Positions 17,222 to 25,603 of a stretch of 64,000 nt of DNA are shown one piece after another. A program made the position numbers and the translations under genes. How positions within the stretch are numbered: the stretch's first letter is position 1; every line of letters begins with the position of its first letter. Source of the stretch: Streptomyces sp. MA5143a (GTDB lineage Bacteria; Actinomycetota; Actinomycetes; Streptomycetales; Streptomycetaceae); assembly GCF_900290235.1 (NCBI RefSeq), contig NZ_OLMK01000021.1, positions 62,001 through 126,000 on the forward strand, in the 5' to 3' direction. Below the pieces are notes generated by a model, which was not told where the DNA came from, did no database searches, and saw only the letters and a program-made list of their open reading frames with translations.

Positions 17222-18592
17222 ATGGCGGCTTCGGACATGAGCGTGACGCCCTACTGGGAAGTGACCTTCGACGCGGACGGTGACGTCGACACGGGTCAGC
17301 GGGACCGGCTGCTCGACGGGGTGGTGCGACGAGGGGTGGTGGACCTCGTGGTCTTCGCCCACGGCTGGAACAGCGACCGTTCCGGGGCCACCGACCTGTA
17401 CAGCAGGTTCTTCGCCCCGTTCCCGGCGCTCGCCCCGTCGGCGCGGCTCGGCTACGTCGGGGTGCTGTGGCCGTCGATGCGGTTCTCGGACGAGCCGATC
17501 CCGGACCACCGGCCGGCACCGGCCACTGCTCCCGCCCGTCCCGCGCTCGACAAGCGCACCCGGCACGCCCTGCTGGAGGTGTTCCCGGGCCGGGCCACGC
17601 TCGTGGAGCAGCTGGCCCGGCTGTTGGAGCAACGGCCGGACGAGAGCGCCTCGTTGGAGGAGTTCGGCAGGCTCGTTCGGCTGCTGGTGGAGGTGCCGCC
17701 GCAGGGGCCGCAGGGCGCGTTCACGGCGGACACGCTGGCCGAGGGGGTGCCGGAGGGCACGCCCGGGATGCTGTGCGGTCGGACGGCGGGGGTGTGCGCG
17801 GAGTTCGCCGTGGCGCTGGCGGAGGTCGAGGCGGCAGCCGACGCGGTCGCCGGAGTGCCCTCCGCCGCGTCCACCACCGGACCCTCGGCCGTGATGACCG
17901 GTGCCGCCGTGCCGGGGCCGCAGATGTGGGACGGTGCCCATGAACTGCTGCGCCAGGCCACGTACTTCGCTATGAAGCGGCGGGCCGGGACGGTCGGGGA
18001 GCGTGGGCTCGGGCGGCTGCTCGGGCAACTGGCGGAGCGGGCGCCGGACGTCCGGGTCCATCTCGTGGGGCACAGCTTCGGCGCGCGCCTGGTGTCGTTC
18101 GCGCTGCGGGGGCTGCCGCACGGGGTGCGCACGGTGAAGTCGGCGACGCTGCTCCAGGCGGCGTTCTCGCACTACGCCTTCGCGGCGCGGCTGCCGCACG
18201 ACCCCCGGGCGAGCGGGGTGCTGAACGGGCAGCAGAAGCGGGTCGACGGCCCCCTGGTGTGCTGCCACTCCCGGCACGACTCGGCGCTCGGCACGATCTA
18301 TCCGCTGGCGTCCCGGATGGCGGGCGACGCGCGGACGGTGCGGGGCCTGAGCGTGAACAGTCTGCTGGGCGCGAAGTGGGGCGCGCTCGGCTACGACGGC
18401 ATCCAGGCGGTGAAGGGCACCCGCTCCTTCCCACTGTCCGCCGCGCTCGCCGGACGGCTGCCGGCGTCCGGCTGTGTGAACGTCGACGCGTCGGCGGTCG
18501 TCCGGCGCGGTGGTGCGCCGTCCGGCGCGCACGGCGACATCTGTCACCAGGAGTTGGCGCGGGTCGTGCTGGCGGCGGGCCGGGTCGTCTGA
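17222..18592 (+). CDS. alpha/beta-hydrolase-like protein of unknown substrate
   Basis: The 456-residue protein has the elements of a serine hydrolase: an oxyanion-type AHGWNSD near residue 46 and the nucleophile elbow VGHSFGA with Ser285. A later HSRHDSALG segment could carry the acid and His. A 120-residue Ala/Pro/Gly-rich insertion separates the first strand from the elbow. Homologues in Streptomyces are sometimes labelled serine/threonine kinase, but no kinase motif is present. There is no signal peptide, so it is cytoplasmic. The function is not recognised. Confidence 0.7.
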   Translation: MAASDMSVTPYWEVTFDADGDVDTGQRDRLLDGVVRRGVVDLVVFAHGWNSDRSGATDLYSRFFAPFPALAPSARLGYVGVLWPSMRFSDEPIPDHRPAPATAPARPALDKRTRHALLEVFPGRATLVEQLARLLEQRPDESASLEEFGRLVRLLVEVPPQGPQGAFTADTLAEGVPEGTPGMLCGRTAGVCAEFAVALAEVEAAADAVAGVPSAASTTGPSAVMTGAAVPGPQMWDGAHELLRQATYFAMKRRAGTVGERGLGRLLGQLAERAPDVRVHLVGHSFGARLVSFALRGLPHGVRTVKSATLLQAAFSHYAFAARLPHDPRASGVLNGQQKRVDGPLVCCHSRHDSALGTIYPLASRMAGDARTVRGLSVNSLLGAKWGALGYDGIQAVKGTRSFPLSAALAGRLPASGCVNVDASAVVRRGGAPSGAHGDICHQELARVVLAAGRVV

Positions 18593-18631
18593 CCGGCCCG
18601 CCGCCGCACGGGAGTCACCCGCCTCCGGTGG

Positions 18632-21466
18632 TCAGCGGTGCGAGGTGAACTCCACGACCTGCTGGAAGGTCGGGCGGTTCTGCCAGCTGATCTTGCCGTG
18701 CTTGATGCCTCCCAGGGTCCGGTGGATGATCGCGTCGGCGCACCACTGGTCGCCCGCCGAGCAGGACGCGTCCCCGGGGTAGACCTGGGCGGCGGTCTTG
18801 CCGGCCGCCTCCTTGAGGGTGTTGATCAGGAGGGTGCGGCAGGCGCTGAGGGTGCCGTCGCCGCAGTACTTCCGGCCGAGCGGGCCCTGCACCGACTCAC
18901 CGAGCACCGCGCGCATGTCCTTGTCGACGTAGCTCCACCAGCCGTACTGGAAGGAGCTGCCGGCGTGGGAGCCGGTCGGGCCGTGCGCGGCCGAGGGGGA
19001 CTCGTCGACGGGGAGGTTGGCGGTCATCGCGTCGTACAGCTTCGTGCCGAGGCCGGGTTCGAACTCGGCCTTCACCAGCAGCGGCCACCAGGCGTCCAGG
19101 ATGCGGATCGCGTCGGCGTCGGCGTAGGTCTTCGAACCGGCCGACGTCTCCGTGCGCTTCGAGCCGGAGGTGACCCACGCCTGGAGCTTGCTGACGGCTG
19201 CCGCGGCGGTGGAGTCGGTGACGGGGCTGCTGTTGACGACCTTCAGCAGGTCGGGGACGACGTCCTCGGCGCGCAGGTCGACGAGGGCCGCCTCGGCCAT
19301 GGCCTTGGTCAGGGAGGCCCGGGTGACCCCGCCGGCGGCGACGAGCCGCTTCACCCGGTCGTCGAGGAGGTTGCCGCGGTGGACGGAGCCGTTGCCCCAG
19401 GGGGCGGAGGGGTAGTCCTTGGCCTGCTTGTTGTTCCAGGAGATGTAGTAGTCCTGGTCGATGGAGTTGGGGTGCTCGGAGGGCGGGGTGTAGTCGGCGA
19501 CGTTGGTGGCCGGGTTCCAGTTGCGCCACTCGTACGGGGCCCGCGCCCACGCGGGGAACTCGGCGTCGACGCCCGCGGCGCGCACCGGGTTGTCGCCGCT
19601 GTTGTAGTACGCGGTGTGCTGGGAGTCGGCGTAGAACCAGTTGAAGGTGTAGTTGATGTTCTGGACGGCCTTCTGGAAGGTCTCGGGGCCCTTCACGTAG
19701 TCCGGGTCGTTCAGCATCTGGAAGCCGATGATCGACTCGGCCTCGTTCATGTACGAGGAGCGCAGGGTGGTGTAGGCGACCTTCTTGCCGCCGACCGTGG
19801 CGCGGTGGGTGACGGGGCCGTACTTGGTGCGCCAGACCTGCATGCGGTACGAGCCGGCCGCGGTGGAGTCGGCGGTGGTGGGCTTCCAGGCGTTGGTCTG
19901 CTCGACCTTCTCCATCGGCGTGCAGGTGCCGTGGTACAGGTAGTGGACGTCGTCCTGGCACAGCTCGACGGCGTACGCGTCGATGATGTCCTGGCCCGAG
20001 GTGGTGGCGCTCCAGGCGTAGTCCTGGCCGCGGCCGAGTTCGACGTACATGCTCAGGCCGGCGAAGGAGGCGCCGCGGGCGCTGAGGCCGGGGCCCTGGA
20101 TCTCCTGGAGCATCAGCAGCTGCGGGGCGAAGTAGCCGGTCTGGGGGCCGAAGACGGCGATGGGGTGGCCGCTCGCGGTGTGCTTGCCGCCGACGACGAG
20201 GGCGTTGGACATTCCGCGCCGGGCGGAGCTGAGGGCGCTGTCGGTGGCCTTGGACGAGACGCCCTTGGAGGCGGTGCCGGCCGCGCTGCCCGTGCGGTCG
20301 TACACCAGGGGTTCCTCGGTGACGGCGCCGTTGTCGGGCAGGGCCATGCCCTGCGGATCGGCGGGCTTGGTGGCGTAGGGGAAGCTGCCGTCGTGGACGG
20401 TCAGGGCCGCCTCGGGGTCGTTGCGCTCGCGGAAGGACTCCCAGACCTTGGTGCCCTCGGTGACGCCGTACTTCTCCTGGGCGGCGAGCAGGGAGAGGGC
20501 GTTGTTGACCTCGCCGCCGCCGCCCGAGCCGAAGAGGGCGCCGATGACGGAGGCCAGGGCGACCAGGTCGGTGGCCTTGAACTTCTCTATGGTGCCGGCG
20601 TTGGTGATGGAGTCCTTGTGGCCGGTCAGGACGTACTCGCCGGGGAAGTAGCGGCCGCTGTCGGAGGCGTCGATGTAGGCGTTGATGCCGTCGAGGTAGG
20701 CGTTGACGTCGGCGAGGGCCTGGCGGCCGCGGTCGCCGTTGGTGGCGACGGCCTTGTCGATCTGGGCTTGCAGATCGGCCTCGGTGTAGGGCGCGTGCCG
20801 CCAGAACTCCTGCTCGAGGCCCTGGTTGGAGGGGGCGCCGCCGGCGAACGGGGTGAGCTTGCCGCGGCCGACGTGCCGGAAGACGTCCATCAGCCACAGC
20901 CGGTCCTGGGCGGCGGCGTACCCGGCGCCGAACTCGGTGCCGTAGCGGGTGGTGCCCGTGATGTGCGGCACACCGGTCTTCTTGTCGCGGACGATGGTGA
21001 CGTCGGTGCGTCCGGCCGGCTTCAGGGTGGAGGCGACCTGGTCGGAGGCGACGCCGAAGGACGCGTCGTTGAAGAAGGTGTTGATCGTGGCGTTGGTGAG
21101 CCCGGTGTATCCCTTGGCGAGGTTGTTGTAGGGCCCGAGTTGGTTGCTCGCGTTCTCCGGCATGCTGCCGAACGCCTGGTTGAGCAGGATCTGCGCGAGG
21201 GTGGCGTTGCCGTTCTGGCCCGGCGGCAGGATGTCCGAGCACTGGCCGCCGCAGTAGTCGTTCGCGGCGGCCGCGGCGGCCTTGGTGTCGGCCGTCGCGG
21301 CGGCTTTGGTGTCGGCGGCCGCCGCCTGGGCAGCCGGGGAAAGAGGGGACAAAAGACCGGCAACGAGTGCGCATACGGAGGCGGCCTTGAGGAACTCCGG
21401 GATTCGACGGGGAGTTCTCACTCTGTCCGGTGCGGTGCGTGAGATGCGTGGGGTGTGCCAGGGCAT
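18632..21466 (-). CDS. secreted penicillin-acylase-family (Ntn) amidohydrolase
   Basis: The 944-residue precursor starts at ATG 21466, after GGGAGGAG. It has a signal peptide ending near AQAAAADT and a short ADTKAAA tandem repeat at the mature N-terminus. DVTIVRDKKTGVPHITG and AAAQDRLWLMDVFRHVGRG are alpha-chain landmarks. RRGMSNALVVGGKHTASG contains the autocatalytic N-terminal nucleophile, Ser420. The family hydrolyses amides such as beta-lactam side chains, acyl-homoserine lactones or lipopeptide acyl chains; the substrate here is unknown. It is long for the family, through an extended C-terminus that is Cys-containing. Confidence 0.88.
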   Translation of the reverse strand: MPWHTPRISRTAPDRVRTPRRIPEFLKAASVCALVAGLLSPLSPAAQAAAADTKAAATADTKAAAAAANDYCGGQCSDILPPGQNGNATLAQILLNQAFGSMPENASNQLGPYNNLAKGYTGLTNATINTFFNDASFGVASDQVASTLKPAGRTDVTIVRDKKTGVPHITGTTRYGTEFGAGYAAAQDRLWLMDVFRHVGRGKLTPFAGGAPSNQGLEQEFWRHAPYTEADLQAQIDKAVATNGDRGRQALADVNAYLDGINAYIDASDSGRYFPGEYVLTGHKDSITNAGTIEKFKATDLVALASVIGALFGSGGGGEVNNALSLLAAQEKYGVTEGTKVWESFRERNDPEAALTVHDGSFPYATKPADPQGMALPDNGAVTEEPLVYDRTGSAAGTASKGVSSKATDSALSSARRGMSNALVVGGKHTASGHPIAVFGPQTGYFAPQLLMLQEIQGPGLSARGASFAGLSMYVELGRGQDYAWSATTSGQDIIDAYAVELCQDDVHYLYHGTCTPMEKVEQTNAWKPTTADSTAAGSYRMQVWRTKYGPVTHRATVGGKKVAYTTLRSSYMNEAESIIGFQMLNDPDYVKGPETFQKAVQNINYTFNWFYADSQHTAYYNSGDNPVRAAGVDAEFPAWARAPYEWRNWNPATNVADYTPPSEHPNSIDQDYYISWNNKQAKDYPSAPWGNGSVHRGNLLDDRVKRLVAAGGVTRASLTKAMAEAALVDLRAEDVVPDLLKVVNSSPVTDSTAAAAVSKLQAWVTSGSKRTETSAGSKTYADADAIRILDAWWPLLVKAEFEPGLGTKLYDAMTANLPVDESPSAAHGPTGSHAGSSFQYGWWSYVDKDMRAVLGESVQGPLGRKYCGDGTLSACRTLLINTLKEAAGKTAAQVYPGDASCSAGDQWCADAIIHRTLGGIKHGKISWQNRPTFQQVVEFTSHR

Positions 21467-21812
21467 GGCAGCTCCTCCCGAAGGGGGGTGGGGCCGGATG
21501 TTACCGCCGGTATCCCCCGCTTCGAAAGTGAACATGCGTCATCTTTTCGAAGCCGCCCACGGCCGCACAGGTGACGGACAGCGTGAACAGGTACTCGAAA
21601 GGAGTCGTAAGCAGGAAGAAGAAGTCAGCAGCGGTCAGACGCAGGCAGGAACGGTCCATGAACGGCTCAGTAGACGACTTATGGGGGTCATCGGAAATCG
21701 GATGGAGCCGAATCGCGTGTCGATACGTCTATTCGGCGACGTCGCGCGACGTTCCGAGGACGACGCCGAAGTGACCGAAGTACAGGTGCAGGTGTGACGG
21801 AGGTGCAGGGCG
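21467..21812. promoter_or_regulatory. 346-bp divergent intergenic region
   Basis: The region separates the secreted acylase from the unknown Zn-ribbon gene. It is less GC-rich than its neighbours between 21540 and 21720. A short in-frame open segment (21681-21797) ends 15 bases before the 21813 start, but it lacks a convincing ribosome site. No clear palindrome was found. Confidence 0.4.
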
Positions 21813-22415
21813 ATGGCCGGTTTCCGGAGTCTGGCAAGACAGGTGCGCGATCCACGGTGTGATCTGGCACTGCGGCGTTATTCGCTGCGCAAGTGCCTGG
21901 AGAGGTTCGCCCCTTATGGGCATCGGGCGACCTGGGACCACTTGTGTTCCCGGGCCGGGTTCGGTCCCGAGGACCGCAACCCCGATCCAGCGCGGCTCGT
22001 GGCCGCACTGGACGAGTTGGAGGAGGCCCGCTCCGTCTGGCTCGACTACGAAGTGCAGTTCGCGCAGCGCCGTAAGAAGGAGAAGCACGACGGGCTGCGC
22101 AGGCCGGGCAGTGTCGACGACTGGCACCGGCTGACCTGGGGCGGTTTCGGCGTCGCCTGGTGCGACGACCCGAAGGTCCACCCCGACGAACCCCTCGCGG
22201 AGGTGCTGCGCCGGCTGATCGCCGCGCTGGAGCGCGAACCGGGCTCGACCTGCCCGGTGTGCGACGGCGAGCGCCTCGTCTGGAAGTACGACCTGGCCCA
22301 TGAACCGTCCGCGGGCCCGGTCTGCACGGAGTGCGGAATCGTGGTGCCGCGACCGGTACTGACACCCGAGGCCCTGGCCGGCACCAGGCGCGTTCGGATG
22401 CTCGTGTCGGCGTAG
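21813..22415 (+). CDS. unknown protein with C-terminal zinc-ribbon
   Basis: This 200-residue protein is not recognised. GGAGGTGCAGGGCG precedes the ATG and codon use is typical, so it is a real gene. The first 100 residues are rich in Arg, Leu and Glu and probably helical. Two Cys pairs, Cys147-x2-Cys150 and Cys171-x2-Cys174, form a plausible zinc ribbon near the C-terminus. There is no membrane segment or signal. A strong hairpin follows the stop. A nucleic-acid or protein-binding role is possible, but this is only a guess from the ribbon. Confidence 0.65.
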   Translation: MAGFRSLARQVRDPRCDLALRRYSLRKCLERFAPYGHRATWDHLCSRAGFGPEDRNPDPARLVAALDELEEARSVWLDYEVQFAQRRKKEKHDGLRRPGSVDDWHRLTWGGFGVAWCDDPKVHPDEPLAEVLRRLIAALEREPGSTCPVCDGERLVWKYDLAHEPSAGPVCTECGIVVPRPVLTPEALAGTRRVRMLVSA

Positions 22416-22421
22416 CACGGC

Positions 22422-22449
22422 GGGGGTGCGCCGGGGATGCCGCACCCCC
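22422..22449. terminator. hairpin terminator between convergent genes
   Basis: GGGGGTGCG (22422-22430) and CGCACCCCC (22441-22449) form a perfect 9-bp stem with a 10-base loop, and further pairs can extend it outwards. It lies between the stops of the Zn-ribbon gene and the gene on the opposite strand and can serve both. Confidence 0.75.
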
Positions 22450-22526
22450 GTGCCGTTACGGCCTGACGCCCACCGTGTGCGGGCTCCGCGCCGGGGACCG
22501 CGGCCCCCGGGGGCCGGTGCCGTCGA

Positions 22527-23048
22527 CTACGGCTCCTGGACATCGGTGTGGATGGCGAGCTTGAACTCGGCGAGGGTGAGCGGCGTGGAGCGTCTGGTGT
22601 CCCCCCGCCCACGCGCCGACACCTTCAGGCCGATGGGTGTGCCCTTGCTCACGAACATCTGCCACAGATACGTGCGGAACTGCCCGCCCCGGGTGAGCGC
22701 GCTGTCGGTGGTGGCCGTGGAGTCGTACCGCTTGTCGGTCATGTCCAGCGGGTCGCGCACGAAGCGGGCCCGGTACTCCAGCGTCTTCGGGTCCGCCTCC
22801 CAGAACACCATCGCGGAGAGCACCCCCCAGCCGTCGTGGCTCGGCCAGATCAGCCCGGAGCGCGGGTCGGGGAACTCCGACGGGGTGTCACCGCCGTTGG
22901 CCGGATCGTGCATGTTCCACGGGTCGTACGACTCCTCCGACACGCCGTAGGGGAAGCGCACCAGGTGGTACCCGTCCGGGTCGTAGCTGACCCGCTGCGC
23001 CCCCGAGCGGGCGCTCTCCCACTTCAGCGAACAAATGACGACGCTCAT
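22527..23048 (-). CDS. unknown cytoplasmic protein divergent from RNA ligase
   Basis: The 173-residue product is not recognised. It has a good AGAGGAA ribosome site before ATG 23048 and typical codon use. It is rich in Trp, Tyr and Asp (for example WPSHDGWGVLSAMVFW) and has no signal peptide or membrane helix. Its N-terminus MSVVICSLKWESARSGAQRV starts with a beta strand. It shares a 135-bp divergent promoter with the RNA ligase gene, which hints at joint regulation but not at function. Confidence 0.6.
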   Translation of the reverse strand: MSVVICSLKWESARSGAQRVSYDPDGYHLVRFPYGVSEESYDPWNMHDPANGGDTPSEFPDPRSGLIWPSHDGWGVLSAMVFWEADPKTLEYRARFVRDPLDMTDKRYDSTATTDSALTRGGQFRTYLWQMFVSKGTPIGLKVSARGRGDTRRSTPLTLAEFKLAIHTDVQEP

Positions 23049-23183
23049 CGACGTTCCTCTTCGTACCGGGCCCGGCGCTCCGCGGCGCGTGACCTTATCA
23101 GTAGCAAATTACGTCGCTCCACCCCTTTCCGGTAAGGACAGTTGGGGTCGATGAAACCGAGCTGAGCGCCCGAGGAGTGCCCG

Positions 23184-24260
23184 ATGTCGACGCTGCGCGT
23201 CACCGCCGAAGTGCTGACGATCCATGAACACCCCAACGCCGACGCCCTGGAACTGGCCCAGGTGGGCCTGTATCGCGCCGTCGTGGCGAAGGGAGCCTTC
23301 CGCACCGGTGACACCGCCGTCTACATCCCGGAGCAGTCCGTGCTCCCGGCCGCTCTGATCGAGGAGCTGGGGCTCACCGGACGGCTGGCCGGCTCCGGGG
23401 CGGACCGGGTGAAGGCCGTACGGCTGCGGGGCGAGCTGTCACAGGGCATCGTGTGCCGGCCGAAGGCGCTGGCCGACGTGGATCTGACGGCGGCCGTCGC
23501 CGAGGGCACCGACTTCGCGGAGCGGCTCGGCATCGTCAAGTGGGTGCCGCCGATCCCGCCCACGATGAGCGGCGAGGTCGAGTCCGCGCCGGATCTGCTG
23601 CCCTGGGTCGACATCGAGAACATCCAGCGCTACCCGGACATCTTCACGCCCGGCGAACCGGTGGTCCTCACCGAGAAGCTGCACGGCTCGGCCTGCCTGA
23701 TGACGTATCTCGCCGAGGACGGCCGTGTCCAGGTCTCCTCCAAGGGCTTCGGCGGCAAGTCCCTCGCGCTGAAGGAGGATCCGCGCAACCTGTACTGGCG
23801 TGCCGTCCACGGCCACGGGGTCCCGGAGGTCGCGGCCCGGCTCGCCCAGCGGCTCGGCGCGCGCCGGGTCGGCGTCTTCGGCGAGGTGTACGGCGCCGGG
23901 GTGCAGGACCTGACCTACGGCGCCGACGGCCGCCGCGAGAGCCTCGGTTACGCCGTGTTCGACGTCTCCGCGGAGATCGACGGCCGGGTCCGCTGGCTGG
24001 ACACCGTGGAGCTGACCGACCTGCTCCACGGTGAACTCCCCCTTGTACCGCGTCTGTACGAGGGCCCCTACGCCGTCGACCGGGTGCTGGAGGTCGCCAC
24101 GGGACGGGAGACCGTCTCCGGGCGGGAGATGCATCTGCGCGAGGGCGTGGTGATCCGGCCGGCCGTCGAGCGGTACAGCCCTGTGACGGGCGGACGGGCC
24201 ATCGCGAAGGCGGTCAGCCCGGCGTATCTGACCCGCAAGGGCGGCACCGAGTACGAGTGA
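23184..24260 (+). CDS. RNA ligase, DraRnl (Rnl5) type
   Basis: The 358-residue protein matches the Deinococcus DRB0094-type RNA ligase. It has an N-terminal OB-like domain (residues 1-100, STLRVTAEVLTIHEHPNAD) and an adenylyltransferase domain. Nucleotidyl motif I is EKLHGSA with Lys165, motif IIIa is likely VFGEVYG, motif IV is EGVVIRP and motif V is AIAKAVSPAYL. Such ligases seal nicks with a 3'-OH RNA strand using ATP. The motif I lysine number agrees with DraRnl as recalled. CGAGGAG precedes the ATG. No RNA-repair kinase or phosphatase is next to it. Confidence 0.88.
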   Translation: MSTLRVTAEVLTIHEHPNADALELAQVGLYRAVVAKGAFRTGDTAVYIPEQSVLPAALIEELGLTGRLAGSGADRVKAVRLRGELSQGIVCRPKALADVDLTAAVAEGTDFAERLGIVKWVPPIPPTMSGEVESAPDLLPWVDIENIQRYPDIFTPGEPVVLTEKLHGSACLMTYLAEDGRVQVSSKGFGGKSLALKEDPRNLYWRAVHGHGVPEVAARLAQRLGARRVGVFGEVYGAGVQDLTYGADGRRESLGYAVFDVSAEIDGRVRWLDTVELTDLLHGELPLVPRLYEGPYAVDRVLEVATGRETVSGREMHLREGVVIRPAVERYSPVTGGRAIAKAVSPAYLTRKGGTEYE

Positions 24261-24279
24261 GCAGGCCTGCTGGTACTTC

Positions 24280-24313
24280 GGGTCCCCGGGGGCTGCGGGT
24301 CCCCGGGGGCCGC
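24280..24313. repeat. two tandem 17-bp units after the RNA ligase gene
   Basis: GGGTCCCCGGGGGCTGC at 24280-24296 is followed at once by a copy with one base changed at 24297-24313. A GCAGGCCTGC palindrome (24261-24270) lies just before. The block sits between the convergent stops of the RNA ligase and soxR and may act as a terminator. Confidence 0.55.
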
Positions 24314-24336
24314 GGACCCACGGGGGCTTCGGGGCG

Positions 24337-24837
24337 CTACTCGGCGGCCGTGCCACCGCGCGGCTCGGTCGTCGGGGCGGTCCGGTGCTCGACCATGAGC
24401 CGGGAGCCGGTCTGCCGTTCGCCGAAGGCGTCGTCGGGGTTGGACAGCACACAGGTGGCCAGGGACAGACAGCCGCAGCCGATGCAGTCGGTGAGGTGGT
24501 CGCGGAGGCGGTTGAGCTGCTTGATCCGCTCGTCGAGCTCGGAGCGCCAGGCCTCGGACAGATGCGCCCAGTCCTCCCGGGTGGGCGTGCGCTCCTCGGG
24601 CAGCTCGGCGAGCGCCTCACGGATCGTGGCGAGCGGGATGCCGACCCGCTGCGCGGCCCGGACGAAGGCGACGCGACGCAGGGTGTCCCGGCTGTAGCGG
24701 CGTTGGTTGCCCGAAGTGCGGCGGCTGCTGATCAGCCCCTTGGACTCGTAGAAGTGCAGGGCCGAGACGGCGGCACCGCTACGGGCGGACAGCTGGCCGA
24801 CGGTCAACTCGTGGATCTTCTCAGGAATCTGGGGCAC
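24337..24837 (-). CDS. soxR: redox-sensing MerR-family regulator SoxR
   Basis: The 166-residue protein has a MerR winged helix at residues 10-75, a dimerisation helix, and the [2Fe-2S] motif Cys118-x2-Cys121-x-Cys123-x5-Cys129 ([12 protein letters not shown]), diagnostic for SoxR. In Streptomyces SoxR responds to redox-active metabolites such as actinorhodin rather than mainly to superoxide. The start is GTG 24837. No canonical SoxR box (CCTCAAGTTAACTTGAGG type) was found in this window, so its targets lie elsewhere. Confidence 0.95.
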   Translation of the reverse strand: MPQIPEKIHELTVGQLSARSGAAVSALHFYESKGLISSRRTSGNQRRYSRDTLRRVAFVRAAQRVGIPLATIREALAELPEERTPTREDWAHLSEAWRSELDERIKQLNRLRDHLTDCIGCGCLSLATCVLSNPDDAFGERQTGSRLMVEHRTAPTTEPRGGTAAE

Positions 24838-24903
24838 CCCTCCGAGCCTACCGACCCCGGGCGGCGCCGCCGTCCGTTGACAGGAGCCGCCCGCCCGACC
24901 ATG

Positions 24904-24919
24904 CTAAGCAGTTGCTTAG
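24904..24919. promoter_or_regulatory. perfect palindrome CTAAGCA-N2-TGCTTAG upstream of maoC-like gene
   Basis: The 16-bp sequence CTAAGCAGTTGCTTAG has perfect 7-bp arms. It lies about 60 bp before the MaoC start and also between it and soxR. It resembles TetR operators and a second element at 28106-28119. Confidence 0.7.
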
Positions 24920-24977
24920 GCATATGGGACAGGGTTGACGCGGATGCGGTGGCATCCGGGATGCGGGAGGCCGGGAC

Positions 24978-25439
24978 ATGGCAGAGCCGAGGATCTTCAC
25001 GTCCGCCGAGGAGCTGAAGGCGGCGGTGGGCGAGCAGCTGGGGCACAGCGACTGGCTGGAGGTCGACCAGAAGCGGATCGACCTGTTCGCGGAGGCCACC
25101 GGCGACCACCAGTGGATCCACGTCGACCCGGAGAAGGCGGCCGCGGGCCCCTTCGGCACGACGATCGCCCACGGTTATCTGACCCTGTCGCTGCTGCCGT
25201 TGTTCGTGCCTCAGGTGCTCAAGGTCGACAACGTGAAGATGGGCGTCAACTACGGCACCAACAAGGTGCGCTTCCCCGCGCCCGTCCCCGTGGGCTCCCG
25301 GCTGCGGGCGACGGCGACCCTCCAGGACGTCACGGAGGTCGGCGGCGGTGTGCAGGTGACCGCCGCGGTGGTGGTGGAGCGTGAGGGCGGGGACAAGCCG
25401 GTGTGCGTGGCGGAGTCCGTGTCGCGCTTCTACTTCTGA
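24978..25439 (+). CDS. MaoC-like (R)-enoyl-CoA hydratase
   Basis: The 153-residue protein has the single hot-dog fold of MaoC hydratases. The catalytic signature is FAEATGDHQWIHVDPEKAA, with Asp and His of hydratase motif 2, followed by GPFGTTIAHGYLTLSLLP. The enzyme would hydrate enoyl-CoA to (R)-3-hydroxyacyl-CoA in fatty-acid turnover. GGGAGG precedes the ATG. It stands alone after soxR, with its own operator-like palindrome. Confidence 0.92.
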   Translation: MAEPRIFTSAEELKAAVGEQLGHSDWLEVDQKRIDLFAEATGDHQWIHVDPEKAAAGPFGTTIAHGYLTLSLLPLFVPQVLKVDNVKMGVNYGTNKVRFPAPVPVGSRLRATATLQDVTEVGGGVQVTAAVVVEREGGDKPVCVAESVSRFYF

Positions 25440-25603
25440 GCGGGCGCCGGGCGCTGCCGAGCCGGTGACACGGCCTTGCCGGGGCGGTGAGGCGGCCGTC
25501 CGGCCGGTGATGGCGCGGCGGAGGTGAGAGACCGCCGCGCCACGGGTACCGCAGTGCGCACCGGTCGGGCATGGCCCACCGGGGCGGACCGCCGTCACCG
25601 GGC

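Noticed and set aside
21681..21797. A 38-codon open segment (MGVIGNRMEPNRV...) ending 15 bases before the Zn-ribbon gene
   Set aside because: No convincing ribosome site and nothing recognisable; a leader peptide cannot be excluded, but it is not supported.
24838..24977. A SoxR box next to soxR
   Set aside because: The palindrome here is CTAAGCA-N2-TGCTTAG, which does not match the CCTCAAGTTAACTTGAGG-type SoxR site; it fits a TetR operator better.
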